From Desulfotomaculum sp. (GTDB taxonomy: Bacteria > Bacillota > Desulfotomaculia > Desulfotomaculales > Nap2-2B), in contig DOTD01000042.1 of assembly GCA_003513005.1 (NCBI GenBank), positions 1 to 12,484 of the forward strand: DNA of 12,484 bases. The letters run 5' to 3'. The notes under the pieces are model-generated. The model saw nothing but the letters and a program-made list of their open reading frames with translations, was not told the origin of the DNA and made no database searches. Made by a program: the position numbers and the translations under genes. This document shows positions 1 to 6,842 of this stretch, in pieces (within the stretch, counting starts at the first letter, position 1; each line of letters begins with the position of its first letter).

Positions 1-66
1 AAGTTTATGGTTGATATAGACTTTTCCTGTCTTTTTGTTTTTTGTAGTAATAGTGGCTATATGCAT
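1..66 (-). CDS. N-terminal fragment of an IS1634-like transposase, off the left edge
   Basis: Reading leftward from an ATG at 66, 22 codons stay open to the window edge and encode a basic start containing TTKNKKTGKVYINHKL. IS1634/IS4-group transposases typically begin this way: a short beta-rich segment with K/N-K-x-GK-x-Y, followed by a 'LVES' motif that would lie just outside the window. No good Shine-Dalgarno site precedes the ATG, and the same frame is open back to a stop at about 155, so the exact start is uncertain. The identification rests on a very short stretch. It could equally be another small hypothetical protein. The DDE catalytic domain cannot be seen. Confidence 0.4.
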   Translation of the reverse strand, partial: MHIATITTKNKKTGKVYINHKL

Positions 67-234
67 ATTGTTATTATAATCCAGAGACACTGTTGTGTCA
101 ATGGCATAATAAAATAGGGTACTACATTGGTAATTTTGATGTTTTTGGACTGTTTATGAATACATGAATGCAGTAATGGTGCGGCTTATATCCAACCCAT
201 ATTTATCCAGAGGGGTGTTTTGGGCTAATTATGA

Positions 235-1563
235 TCTTGGGGAGGGGAAAGTTGGGTTAAGAACCTGGCATCCAGGGCGCTGGCGATGAATATCAAGAGA
301 CTGTCCGCCGACTGGGAAACCGTCTATGGACACCCGATCGTCATGGTAGAAACATTCGTGGATCACAGCCGCTTTAAAGCCATCTGTTATCGGGCTGCCG
401 GCTGGGTTCCCTTAGGCACGACAACGGGTTATGGCCGTACAGGCGGCATCTATTACTATCACGGACAGTCAAAAACCGTCCTTGTAAAACCGCCGCTCAA
501 AAATGCTGCCACAATTCTCTCCGCCCTGTTTCTTCCTTCAGAACTGACGGGAGGAAAACGAGCGATGGTCGATTTAAACACGGTTTCTATTGAAAGCAGG
601 GGAGGATTGCTGGATTACCTGGCATTGCTGAAAGACTCCCGAAAAAGCGTGGTATCCGGCACTCCCGGATCTTTATTATGGCGGTGGCCATCTGTGCCCT
701 CCTTTCTGGAGCAAGATGCTTTAACTCTATCGGTGAATGGGCATCCTGTCTGAACCAGGAAATGCTCAAACGCCTGGCCCGCCTGTCCGGCAGGCAGGGG
801 TGCTGGTACAATGAAAGACTTGAAAAATTCGTCCCGCCAAGCGAAAAGACCCTGCGTCTGACACTGAAAAGAGTGGATGGCGATGAAGTTGATGACCTCC
901 TTGGCCAGTGGCTGCTGTCCCAATCACAAGCCCGGGCGGCGGCTGTTGACGGCAAGACGTTGCGTGGCTCCTCTGTGGCGGATGGTAAACCGGTTCACCT
1001 GGTATCGGCCTTCCTGCAGCGTGAGAAAATAGTCATCGGCCAGCGACAGGTGGATAAAAAAAAGCAACGAAATTACTGCATTCAAGCCCCTTTTGGAACC
1101 GATAGACCTGAAAGGCAGGGTCGTCGCCGCCGATGCTATGCACACACGAATTGAAAAACATACTATTAAAACTGTTCCTGTAAAAAAGGGACAGACAAAT
1201 TTCCCTTACGCCGCCCAGTTTGCCAGGGCAGAAAGATTATTCACGGATTTGCACGGCGAAAAGCCGAAGAAAGATATCCAATTTTACATTACCAGCCTAT
1301 CTGCTGAAGAAGCGGATTCACAAGCGTTGCTGGAAATAATTCGTGGTCAATGGTCAATTGAGAATTCCCTGCATTGGGTCCGGGATGTAACATTTGACGA
1401 AGACCGTTCTCAGATCAGGATAGGTTCGGAGCCTCGTGTATTTGCCTCTATTCGTAATTTGGCAATCAGTCTTTTGAATCTGCAAGGGTTAAAGAAAATT
1501 GTCAGCACCATACGTAAATTTGGGTGGAATCGCGAGCTTGCTCTGTCACTGATTGGCGTTTAG
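235..1563 (+). pseudogene. DUF4338 (DruA-like)-ISAs1 transposase fusion, frameshifted and internally deleted
   Basis: Frame 1 from 235 encodes a DUF4338/DruA-type segment (WVKNLASRALA, RLSADWE, HPIVMVETFVD, RFKAICYRAAGW) and runs without a stop into the ISAs1 N-terminal motif GLLDYLALLKDSRK. At the A5 run 642-646 the frame moves back one base and continues RGIRHSRIFIMAVAICALLSG, then VDGKTLRG (first catalytic Asp). At the A8 run 1056-1063 it moves forward one base and continues SNEITAFKPLLEPIDLKG and ADAMHT (second Asp). Here about 55-60 residues are missing, including the usual KGNQ region: DAMHT joins directly to RIEKHT. The ending GQWSIENSLHWVRDVTFDED supplies the catalytic Glu. The DruA N-terminal half is absent; stops at 226-234 close the frame upstream. 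All three DDE residues survive, but the internal deletion makes activity very unlikely. Confidence 0.85.
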
Positions 1564-1584
1564 CGTGACTTTGCCGGAGACCTG
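235..1584 (+). mobile_element. Decayed ISAs1-family element carrying a DUF4338 (DruA-type) domain
   Basis: This is the recognisable remnant of one insertion sequence. The coding part (235-1563) is described separately. The segment just after the stop, 1564-1584 (CGTGACTTTGCCGGAGACCTG), resembles the right terminal inverted repeat seen in ISAs1-type elements, which I recall ending CGTGACTTTGCCG...CCTG. No matching left end (CAGG...CGGCAAAGTCACG) is present between 67 and 235, so the left end and the first part of the gene are gone. The element lies 5 nt from the stop codon of the neighbouring permease gene, which it faces tail to tail. Confidence 0.65.
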
Positions 1585-1588
1585 ATAC

Positions 1589-2761
1589 TTAATCCCTCCG
1601 CAGAGCCTCTATGGGGTCCATTTTAGCGGCCTTGTTGGCAGGCAGCAGGCCAAAGATGACGCCGATGCACGCAGAGAAGGTAAACGCCAGCAGCGCTGTC
1701 CACCAGGAGACTAAAGGAGGCCACTTGGCCACTTTGGCAATGATAAAAGCTCCGCCTATTCCCACCGCCATACCGATAATGCCCCCCAGCACGCTCAAAA
1801 CCACGGATTCAATCAAGAACTGGACAAGGATATCCTTCCGCCTGGCCCCCAGGGCTTTGCGGATGCCTATTTCCCTGGTCCGCTCTGTAACGGACACCAG
1901 CATTATATTCATTACTCCAATGCCGCCTACGAAAAGGGATATTCCGGCTATGGCGCTGATTATCAGAGTCATTATGCTGGTAACTTTGCCGGCCGACTGC
2001 TTTATCTGCTCCATGCTCTGGCTGGCATACTGCACACCCGGGTGGCGGCGCTCCAGCACCTTTACCGCCTGCTCCATGGTTTCCTGAACCTTTTCTTTGG
2101 AAACTGCGCTTCCTTGAATGCTACTGATATAGGATCCGTACATATTGCGCCAGGTCTTGCCCGGTATATAAGCATTGACATTTTCACTAAAGCCGAAGAT
2201 AGACTCGCCTTTGGCCACCAGCCCTATAACCAGAAAAGGGGTGCTGCCGATACTGACCATATTCCCCACCGGATCAGCGCGTCCGAATATTTCGTCCGCC
2301 AGCGCCTCGTCAAGTACGGCCACGCGCCGGCCCAAGCCGTCGTCCCCGCTGCTGAAAAAGCGCCCTTCTTTCATAGTCATTTTACTGATAAAGGAGTAGT
2401 CGGAGGACACTCCCTGCACAGTGCAATACTTTTTTTTCTTCGGCCCCCGCACATTATCCATATTAGAACTGTTGGCGGAAAGATGAGTGATACCGGGCAG
2501 TCTTTCCTTTAATACCTGCACATCGCTGGCGCTGAACCCCTTGAAGTTGGATTCACCGCGCCAATCAACACTGATGAAAAATATATTGGCGCCCACCTTC
2601 TCCATTTCGGCCATCAAGACAGCCTGGCCTCCCTGGCCGATGGCCACCACCGCGATTACTGCCGCAATGCCGATGACTATACCCAGGGTGGTCAGAAAAG
2701 AGCGTAATTTATTGGCCTGAATGCCCTCTAAAGCTACACGGATGCTCTCCAATAAATTCAC
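1589..2761 (-). CDS. MacB/FtsX-type ABC transporter permease
   Basis: This 390-residue inner-membrane subunit belongs to a MacAB-like exporter, of the class that moves peptides, antibiotics or lipoproteins by mechanotransmission rather than through a channel. TM1 is at about 21-43 (SFLTTLGIVIGIAAVIAV). A MacB periplasmic-core-type extracellular domain covers about 45-255, and the FtsX domain about 262-385 has three membrane segments. The conserved TERTREIGIRKALGA motif is at 292-306, and the usual ending KMDPIEALR is at 380-388. Length and domain order are normal, and the gene is intact. Translation starts at GTG, and this codon overlaps the ATPase stop in the tetranucleotide GTGA (2758-2761), so the two are probably translationally coupled. 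Substrate is unknown. Last gene of the export operon; it ends 5 nt from the ISAs1 remnant, and I see no terminator between them. Confidence 0.93.
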   Translation of the reverse strand: MNLLESIRVALEGIQANKLRSFLTTLGIVIGIAAVIAVVAIGQGGQAVLMAEMEKVGANIFFISVDWRGESNFKGFSASDVQVLKERLPGITHLSANSSNMDNVRGPKKKKYCTVQGVSSDYSFISKMTMKEGRFFSSGDDGLGRRVAVLDEALADEIFGRADPVGNMVSIGSTPFLVIGLVAKGESIFGFSENVNAYIPGKTWRNMYGSYISSIQGSAVSKEKVQETMEQAVKVLERRHPGVQYASQSMEQIKQSAGKVTSIMTLIISAIAGISLFVGGIGVMNIMLVSVTERTREIGIRKALGARRKDILVQFLIESVVLSVLGGIIGMAVGIGGAFIIAKVAKWPPLVSWWTALLAFTFSACIGVIFGLLPANKAAKMDPIEALRRD

Positions 2762-3588
2762 CTGGCATCCTCCCTTAAGGCATCAGATTCTCCCGTTTGG
2801 GCAAAATGTGCCTCTTCAGAAAGGGCGACAGGAACTGATCTTTCACTGGCCTGAATTTTATTTTGGTTCCTCACAGGCAGCTTTTTCAACTGTTCCACAG
2901 CATCCAGGGGGTTTTCCACTCTCTCATCGTCCACCAGCCTGCCGTCCCGGAAGTGAATAATTCTTGAAGTGTGCAGGGCAATATCCCTTTCGTGGGTTAC
3001 CAGCACTATGGTAGCCCCGTTCCGGTTTAGATCCTGAAATATAGCCAGTATCTCCTCCCCGGAGGTGGTGTCCAGGTTGCCTGTGGGCTCGTCGGAAAGC
3101 AATACCGCCGGTTCATTAACCAGCGCCCGGGCTATGGCCACCCTTTGCACCTGACCGCCGGACAGCTGACTGGGACGGTGATTGATCCTCCCGGCCAGCC
3201 CCACTCTCTCCAGCATCGCGGTTGCTCTTTTTACTCTTTCTCTCGCGTCTATCCCGGCATACAGCATGGGGATTTCCACGTTGCGAAGGGCGGTCATCCG
3301 GGGCAGCAGGTTAAAATTTTGAAAAACAAAGCCTATCTTCAGGTTGCGCGCCTTCGCCATGCCGGTGTCATCCAGGCTGCTTATTTCTACTCCGTCCAGT
3401 TTGTATGAACCGGAGGTAGGTGTGTCCAGGCAGCCCAGGATGTTCATCAGGGTTGATTTCCCGGAGCCGGACGGTCCCATTACGGATATAAACTCACCGG
3501 CTGCAATCTCCAGGCTCACATCTTGCAGCGCCACTACCTGGCTCTCCCCGGCGCTATATATTTTAACCAGTTGGGATACCTGAATCAT
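2758..3588 (-). CDS. MacB/LolD-type ABC transporter ATP-binding subunit
   Basis: This cytoplasmic ATPase should power the adjacent permease. Walker A is GPSGSGKST (38-46), the Q-loop Gln is at 90 in FVFQNFNLLP, the signature LSGGQ is at 142-146, Walker B VLLSDEP at 162-168 and the switch His at 199 in VTHE. All catalytic residues are present. Ordinary members of this family end near residue 225-235. This one has a hydrophilic tail of about 45 residues (NPLDAVEQLKKLP onward) without a recognised domain. The ATG overlaps the stop of the adaptor gene as TAATG (3586-3590), and the end overlaps the permease GTG. The three genes therefore form a translationally coupled tripartite unit in the order adaptor-ATPase-permease, as in MacAB-like systems. 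Confidence 0.94.
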   Translation of the reverse strand: MIQVSQLVKIYSAGESQVVALQDVSLEIAAGEFISVMGPSGSGKSTLMNILGCLDTPTSGSYKLDGVEISSLDDTGMAKARNLKIGFVFQNFNLLPRMTALRNVEIPMLYAGIDARERVKRATAMLERVGLAGRINHRPSQLSGGQVQRVAIARALVNEPAVLLSDEPTGNLDTTSGEEILAIFQDLNRNGATIVLVTHERDIALHTSRIIHFRDGRLVDDERVENPLDAVEQLKKLPVRNQNKIQASERSVPVALSEEAHFAQTGESDALREDAR

Positions 3589-4886
3589 TATTTATCCCCT
3601 CCGGCCGCAGGGACATTATTCAGCGCCGAAACCCTGACGCCATCCTTGATCTTTTCACCGGGTTCCACAATTACCGTCTCGCCTTCCTTAAGCCCGGTTT
3701 TTATCTCCGTATATAAATCGGTATCCAGGCCGGTTTCCACTTTCCTTTCCCTGGCTGTTCCGTTTTCCACAACGTAAACGATATGCTTTCCGTCTTTTTC
3801 AACCACGGCCTCGTAGGGCGCCGCCAGCGCCTTCTTTATGTCCGCGGTGGTGATGGTCAAATCCACGGTGTAGCCTGTGCGAAGCCCTTTGGAGTCACCG
3901 GTTATGTTTACAATCACCGGCACTTCAATTTGGCTGCCCTGGTTTCCCGTTTCAACAAGGGCGCCGGGTGAAACACTGCGCAGCACACCGGTATACTCAC
4001 GGTCGGGCAGCGCCGCGGCGGTTACTTTGACTTTTTGACCGACATTCAACCTGCCGCTGTCCGCCTCACTCACCCCGGCGGTCACTTCCACTTTAGCCGT
4101 ATTGCCGATGGTGATGAGCCTGGTGCCGGGATTAATGTGATCACCCTCGGAAACTTCCACGGCTATTACAACACCGTCCATTTCCGCTGTGAGAGTGTTT
4201 CTTTCAAACTCCCGCTGGGCCAGTTCCATCCGGATGCGGGCCTGCTCCACCTGTGCTTTGAGGGCGGCCAGTTCGGGTCCGGTGGGACCTGATTCTTTTA
4301 TTTTCAACGCAGCCTCTGCATTTTTGTATGCCGTTTCCATTGTTATCAGTCCAAGCTCTGCTTCTTCCAATTCCTGAGAACTGATAATCCCCTGGTCATA
4401 AAGCTGTTTATTTCTCTCTACTTCTTTCTGGGCGTTTTTGTAATCAGCCTCAGCCTTTTTAAGGTTTGCCCTGCTCTGGGCTATTTCCTCCGGCCTGGGA
4501 TGCAGCGCGTCTTCCAGGTTTGACTGCTGTACCGCATAGTTGGCCTCGGCCTCACTAAGCTTGTCCCCGGAATCACCGGCGTCCAAAAGTCCCAGCACCT
4601 GCCCCTCGCGCACAGGATCTCCCGGATTGACCATTATTTCTTTTACCGTTGTTTCCTCATAGCTGTAGAATTCCTGCTTTTCCACCAATCTCACTCTGCC
4701 TGTAGCAAATACATTATCCTGCAGGTGTCTTATCTCCGCTTTGGCTGTTTTTACCGGTATACTAGCCGTTTTTTTATTTCTGACCAGGTTGATGGCCACC
4801 ACTGACACAATAAGGCCGAGGATCAGCGCCCCGGCCAACAGCTTTTTTCCGAAAATGCTGCGAAACAAATCTGCGTTTAACTTCAA
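3588..4886 (-). CDS. HlyD/MacA-type periplasmic adaptor (membrane fusion protein)
   Basis: This 432-residue secretion adaptor is anchored by one N-terminal helix (about 15-34, LLAGALILGLIVSVVAINLV). A split biotinyl-lipoyl-like domain has halves near 75-105 (VKEIMVNPGDPVREGQVLGLLDAG) and 232-262 (LTAEMDGVVIAVEVSEGDHINPGTRL). Between them lies a long alpha-helical hairpin (about 108-230) rich in A, E, K and Q, followed by beta-barrel and membrane-proximal domains up to about 420. Length is normal and the frame is intact. The start is TTG: AGGAAGGGGAG lies upstream at good spacing and no ATG is better placed. In a Gram-positive cell such proteins link a MacB pump to the cell-wall side rather than to TolC. 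The gene is first of the coupled trio and has a TetR-like operator 46 nt upstream. Confidence 0.92.
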   Translation of the reverse strand: MKLNADLFRSIFGKKLLAGALILGLIVSVVAINLVRNKKTASIPVKTAKAEIRHLQDNVFATGRVRLVEKQEFYSYEETTVKEIMVNPGDPVREGQVLGLLDAGDSGDKLSEAEANYAVQQSNLEDALHPRPEEIAQSRANLKKAEADYKNAQKEVERNKQLYDQGIISSQELEEAELGLITMETAYKNAEAALKIKESGPTGPELAALKAQVEQARIRMELAQREFERNTLTAEMDGVVIAVEVSEGDHINPGTRLITIGNTAKVEVTAGVSEADSGRLNVGQKVKVTAAALPDREYTGVLRSVSPGALVETGNQGSQIEVPVIVNITGDSKGLRTGYTVDLTITTADIKKALAAPYEAVVEKDGKHIVYVVENGTARERKVETGLDTDLYTEIKTGLKEGETVIVEPGEKIKDGVRVSALNNVPAAGGDK

Positions 4887-4931
4887 TGCAACTGACTCCC
4901 CTTCCTTTTACACCTACCCCGTTGAAAAGCA

Positions 4932-4947
4932 AACCAACCGGTTTGTT
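4932..4947 (-). promoter_or_regulatory. TetR-type operator-like palindrome before the export genes
   Basis: The sequence AACCAACCGGTTTGTT is a 16-bp near-perfect palindrome (core AACCGGTT, outer arms AAC/GTT, one mismatched pair). Its form resembles operators of TetR/AcrR-family repressors, which often control MacB/HlyD-type efflux genes. It lies 46 nt upstream of the HlyD start, where the promoter or leader would be, within the 154-nt gap after the Yip1 gene. No TetR gene is in the window, so the regulator must be elsewhere. The role is inferred from symmetry and position. Confidence 0.5.
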
Positions 4948-5040
4948 AATCCTGTTTTAGTTTTTATCTTAATTATTAAAATGCAGCTTTATTTAAAGGA
5001 GTAAGAAAAGCCGCGGCGAGTGCATATACATAGCACCTGC

Positions 5041-5790
5041 CTACATCCCTACGGAAGCGGTAAATGCCTTACCTGAAAGAAAAACCACGGCAATTATATA
5101 CAGAACCCACAGCGCTCCAATATACACAGCTGTTTTTTTGAAGGCGACTTTCATGGCCAAGGAACTGCCCAGCACCAGCAAGACCAAGCTCCAAATAAAA
5201 AATGGATCTATCTGTGAAAGGAACATGTACAACCTGTCGTTTATCTTATCTACCGGCAGGAACAGCGCCAGACTTGTGCTGATATCACGCATATTCCGGG
5301 CCGGGGAAGACATTATCAAGCCGGTTTTTACAATAGAAGCAATCATAACAGGCAAATATGCATAAACACTTACGCCGAACAACATTTTAAAGGATGATTT
5401 TCCCCCAATGGAGGAATTAAACAGACTTAACAGCGCCGCCAAGATCAGCCACGTGATTAGCGGAGCGGCTATTGAACCCGCCAGTACCGCCACCGTTGCA
5501 GCAGTAACAGCCGTGCTTGCAGCCGACGCAGGCATGCTGGCGGCATTCGGCAGATTCTGCAAAGTCAAGAGCGTGAACTCCTTTATTTTAGGAAGAACCA
5601 GTATGGCAAGGAGCAGACTTATACCCAGGAGGAGAATAATAATTCCCGTTAGTTTTGGTGCCGCGATAATGTCCTCAAAAGTTTTCCTGGGTCCCCCCCA
5701 GAGTATTCCGGCAATTCTTTGCCACAGGTTCAACGGTTTGGTGATTATCTCATTCGTTAAATCGGTCTCAGGGGTTATATTTGTTTCCAT
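5041..5790 (-). CDS. Yip1-domain polytopic membrane protein
   Basis: This 249-residue integral membrane protein has about five hydrophobic segments, near 47-66, 93-125, 136-158, 195-214 and 220-240. The N-terminal motif NLWQRIAGILWGGPRKTFEDII matches the start common to bacterial Yip1-family proteins (a W-x-R-I...P-x-x-TFE pattern before TM1). Function of bacterial Yip1 proteins is not established. They recur beside MacB/HlyD export operons in Bacillota, so an accessory role in this pump is plausible but inferred. The ATG is preceded by AAGGAGAAG at ideal spacing. The gene is co-oriented with the three pump genes, but 154 nt and a probable operator separate it from them, so it may be the first gene of the operon or a separate unit. 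No damage is seen. Confidence 0.8.
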   Translation of the reverse strand: METNITPETDLTNEIITKPLNLWQRIAGILWGGPRKTFEDIIAAPKLTGIIILLLGISLLLAILVLPKIKEFTLLTLQNLPNAASMPASAASTAVTAATVAVLAGSIAAPLITWLILAALLSLFNSSIGGKSSFKMLFGVSVYAYLPVMIASIVKTGLIMSSPARNMRDISTSLALFLPVDKINDRLYMFLSQIDPFFIWSLVLLVLGSSLAMKVAFKKTAVYIGALWVLYIIAVVFLSGKAFTASVGM

Positions 5791-6063
5791 AGATCACTTC
5801 TCCTTCAATATTAATTATTAAAGTCAATTGGTTTATTTTTGAAATTATCAAGCTGATAAATGTTCTTTGTTATTAAATAAATAATAACATATTATTTTTA
5901 AGATAATTGTCGGATCTTGTTATAAAAGATATTTTTTTTTCTTATTAAAGCGCCTCTATTTATAAGGCATCATTGTCGATATTTGACGGAATATTTGTCA
6001 AGGAAAAACTTTTTGTTTGTCGAATGAATGATAAGAGAAAGAATAAGAGAAAGAGGTGGTTTT
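5791..6063. other. AT-rich divergent intergenic region with Spo0A-box-like repeats
   Basis: This region separates the minus-strand Yip1 gene from the plus-strand small gene and should hold both promoters. It has a GTTATTA/TAATAAC inverted repeat (5869-5888). On the side nearest the small gene it has a row of TGNCGA-like motifs: TGTCGAT (5974-5980), TGACGGA (5984-5990), TTTGTCA (5994-6000) and a perfect TGTCGAA (6018-6024). The Spo0A consensus is TGNCGAA, and spacings of about 10, 12 and 22 nt put the sites on roughly one helix face. No convincing -35/-10 pair could be chosen in such AT-rich sequence. Confidence 0.35.
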
Positions 6064-6213
6064 TTGGATGGTTTTTTTGGAGCTACAATGATTATACCTT
6101 TAATAGGAGTTTATGTTTTCTTTGGGGTAGTAGTGTGGAGATTTATGAGAGCTCATGAATCAATTGCGGAATCCCTCAAGAACGTGGCAGAAAATCTTAA
6201 GAAGGAGCCGTAA
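6064..6213 (+). CDS. Small single-pass membrane protein, function unknown
   Basis: The gene encodes about 50 residues. A short N-terminal stretch (MDGFFGAT) leads into one strong transmembrane segment (MIIPLIGVYVFFGVVVW) and an amphipathic basic/acidic tail (MRAHESIAESLKNVAENLKKEP) likely to be helical in the cytoplasm. Three starts are possible: ATG 6028 (no Shine-Dalgarno site), TTG 6064 (GAGGTG 5 nt upstream) and ATG 6088 (GGAG 5 nt upstream). I chose TTG 6064 for the best ribosome site, but 6088 would also give a sensible 42-residue protein. A terminator immediately follows the stop, and Spo0A-box-like motifs precede the gene, so it looks like a genuine monocistronic small gene. I do not recognise a family. 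Phage holins or sporulation small proteins have a similar layout, but nothing specific supports either. Confidence 0.55.
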   Translation: MDGFFGATMIIPLIGVYVFFGVVVWRFMRAHESIAESLKNVAENLKKEP

Positions 6214-6229
6214 GGCTCTTTTTGTTTTA
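6203..6229 (+). terminator. Rho-independent terminator of the small membrane protein gene
   Basis: AGGAGCC (6203-6209) pairs with GGCTCTT (6214-6220) around a GTAA loop (one G-T pair) and is followed by a T-rich tract TTTGTTTT. The hairpin includes the stop codon of the small gene in its loop, so coding and termination are tightly packed. Plus-strand orientation is clear from the T tract. Confidence 0.8.
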
Positions 6230-6236
6230 CAGATAA

Positions 6237-6496
6237 TGGAGTATTATCAGGGAAAACCAGTCACACGAAGGAAAAGCCGTGCCGGGGTAGGGATTGGAGG
6301 AAGCATGGATATCACAGGAAATTATGTTGAATCGGATATCCCCTTAAGCCGCATATCAACCATTGATGTTTGTGAAATGGGGATAAAAAAACACAATGTG
6401 GCAGCCTTAATAGAAGTGGATGTTACAAAAGCGAGAAGACTTATCAAGGATTATAGAAATAAAACTGGAAAGAGATTGTCCTTCACACCTATTTGA
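6237..6496 (+). pseudogene. N-terminal stub of a 2-oxo acid dehydrogenase E2-like acyltransferase
   Basis: The 86 codons from ATG 6237 include PLSRISTIDVCEMGIKKHN, then VAALIEVDVTKARRLI and KTGKRLSFTPI before a TGA. The second half matches the start of the catalytic domain in small standalone E2-like proteins of clostridia and archaea (pattern 'KHHVTALIEVDVT...R..I..Y..KTG..LSFT'), which normally run 200 or more residues. The usual continuation after LSFT (a W-I-x-K-C-I-A-Q segment) and the C-terminal HxxxD active site are absent. No Shine-Dalgarno site precedes the ATG, which lies directly behind a terminator, so expression is doubtful. The break lies about 100 nt before the group II intron fragment, suggesting that one rearrangement removed both the rest of this gene and the intron 3' end. 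It is a fragment, not a functional enzyme. Confidence 0.6.
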
Positions 6497-6571
6497 ATGC
6501 CAAAATATCTTTAAAACGATCAATTATTAATAATGGAAATTAATTCTATAACTATATCCCAAAACATGTTT

Positions 6572-6592
6572 GAGGAGGGTGCAGTATGAATA
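6572..6592 (+). other. Orphan ribosome binding site and start codon cut at the intron junction
   Basis: GAGGAGGG (6572-6579) followed 6 nt later by ATG (6586-6588) is a near-ideal translation start. The reading frame enters antisense reverse-transcriptase sequence after two codons (junction about 6592/6593) and stops after 28 codons. The likely reading is the beginning of a lost gene, its body removed in the rearrangement that truncated the intron. Chance cannot be excluded. Confidence 0.35.
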
Positions 6593-6842
6593 GATCGTGG
6601 GTATGCCGAGCAGTCGCATCCCACCATCTTTCTTCGGTATTTCCACACCCCCTCACCGATTTTGGAAAATAACTTCCTGATGACATCCGGTTCCACAGTT
6701 TGTAAAGGTTGTCCTTGAGTCTTTCTTCATACTGCTCAATGTTAATACCATCTACGCCTCCGGCTCCATGGCTCGCCTTGACCAGTTTGAAGGACTCCAT
6801 TACTTCATTCTTCGAGATTGCAAACGACTTCCCTTTCTCCAT
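6593..6842 (-). pseudogene. ltrA: Group II intron reverse transcriptase/maturase, N-terminal fragment
   Basis: The first 60 or so residues are a clear LtrA-type N-terminus: MEKGKSFAISKNEV, then KASHGAGGVDGINIEQYEERL, LYKLWNRMSSGSYFPKSV. After KSVRG the frame breaks at a G5 run (C5 on the plus strand, 6648-6652). One base fewer would continue VEIPKKDGGMRLLGIPTI, the expected RT motif 1 region, so a single-base insertion in the homopolymer is the likely cause. Similarity ends at PTI (about 6593), where unrelated DNA begins. The catalytic YADD motif, X domain and DNA-binding/endonuclease domains are all lost, about 80% of a usual 420-600-residue protein. GGGAGG 6 nt upstream supports the ATG at 6842. 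Confidence 0.85.

Noticed and set aside
86..99. GACAC-TGTT-GTGTC inverted repeat upstream of the left-edge transposase start
   Set aside because: Five-base arms are short enough for chance, and there is no T tract or promoter element to support an operator or terminator.
642..647. Programmed -1 frameshift in the transposase
   Set aside because: The site lacks a canonical slippery heptamer, no following hairpin was noticed, and the gene carries other lesions, so decay or sequencing error is simpler.
924..1145. Minus-strand open frames antiparallel to the transposase
   Set aside because: They are shadows of the transposase coding strand, with no ribosome site and no recognisable motifs.
235..1563. 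A complete Druantia defence system
   Set aside because: Only a DUF4338 domain is present, fused to a transposase; no DruB-DruE genes or large helicase are in the window.
1611..2720. Several plus-strand open frames of 74-158 codons within the permease gene
   Set aside because: They lie opposite a well-conserved MacB permease and have low-complexity, shadow-like composition.
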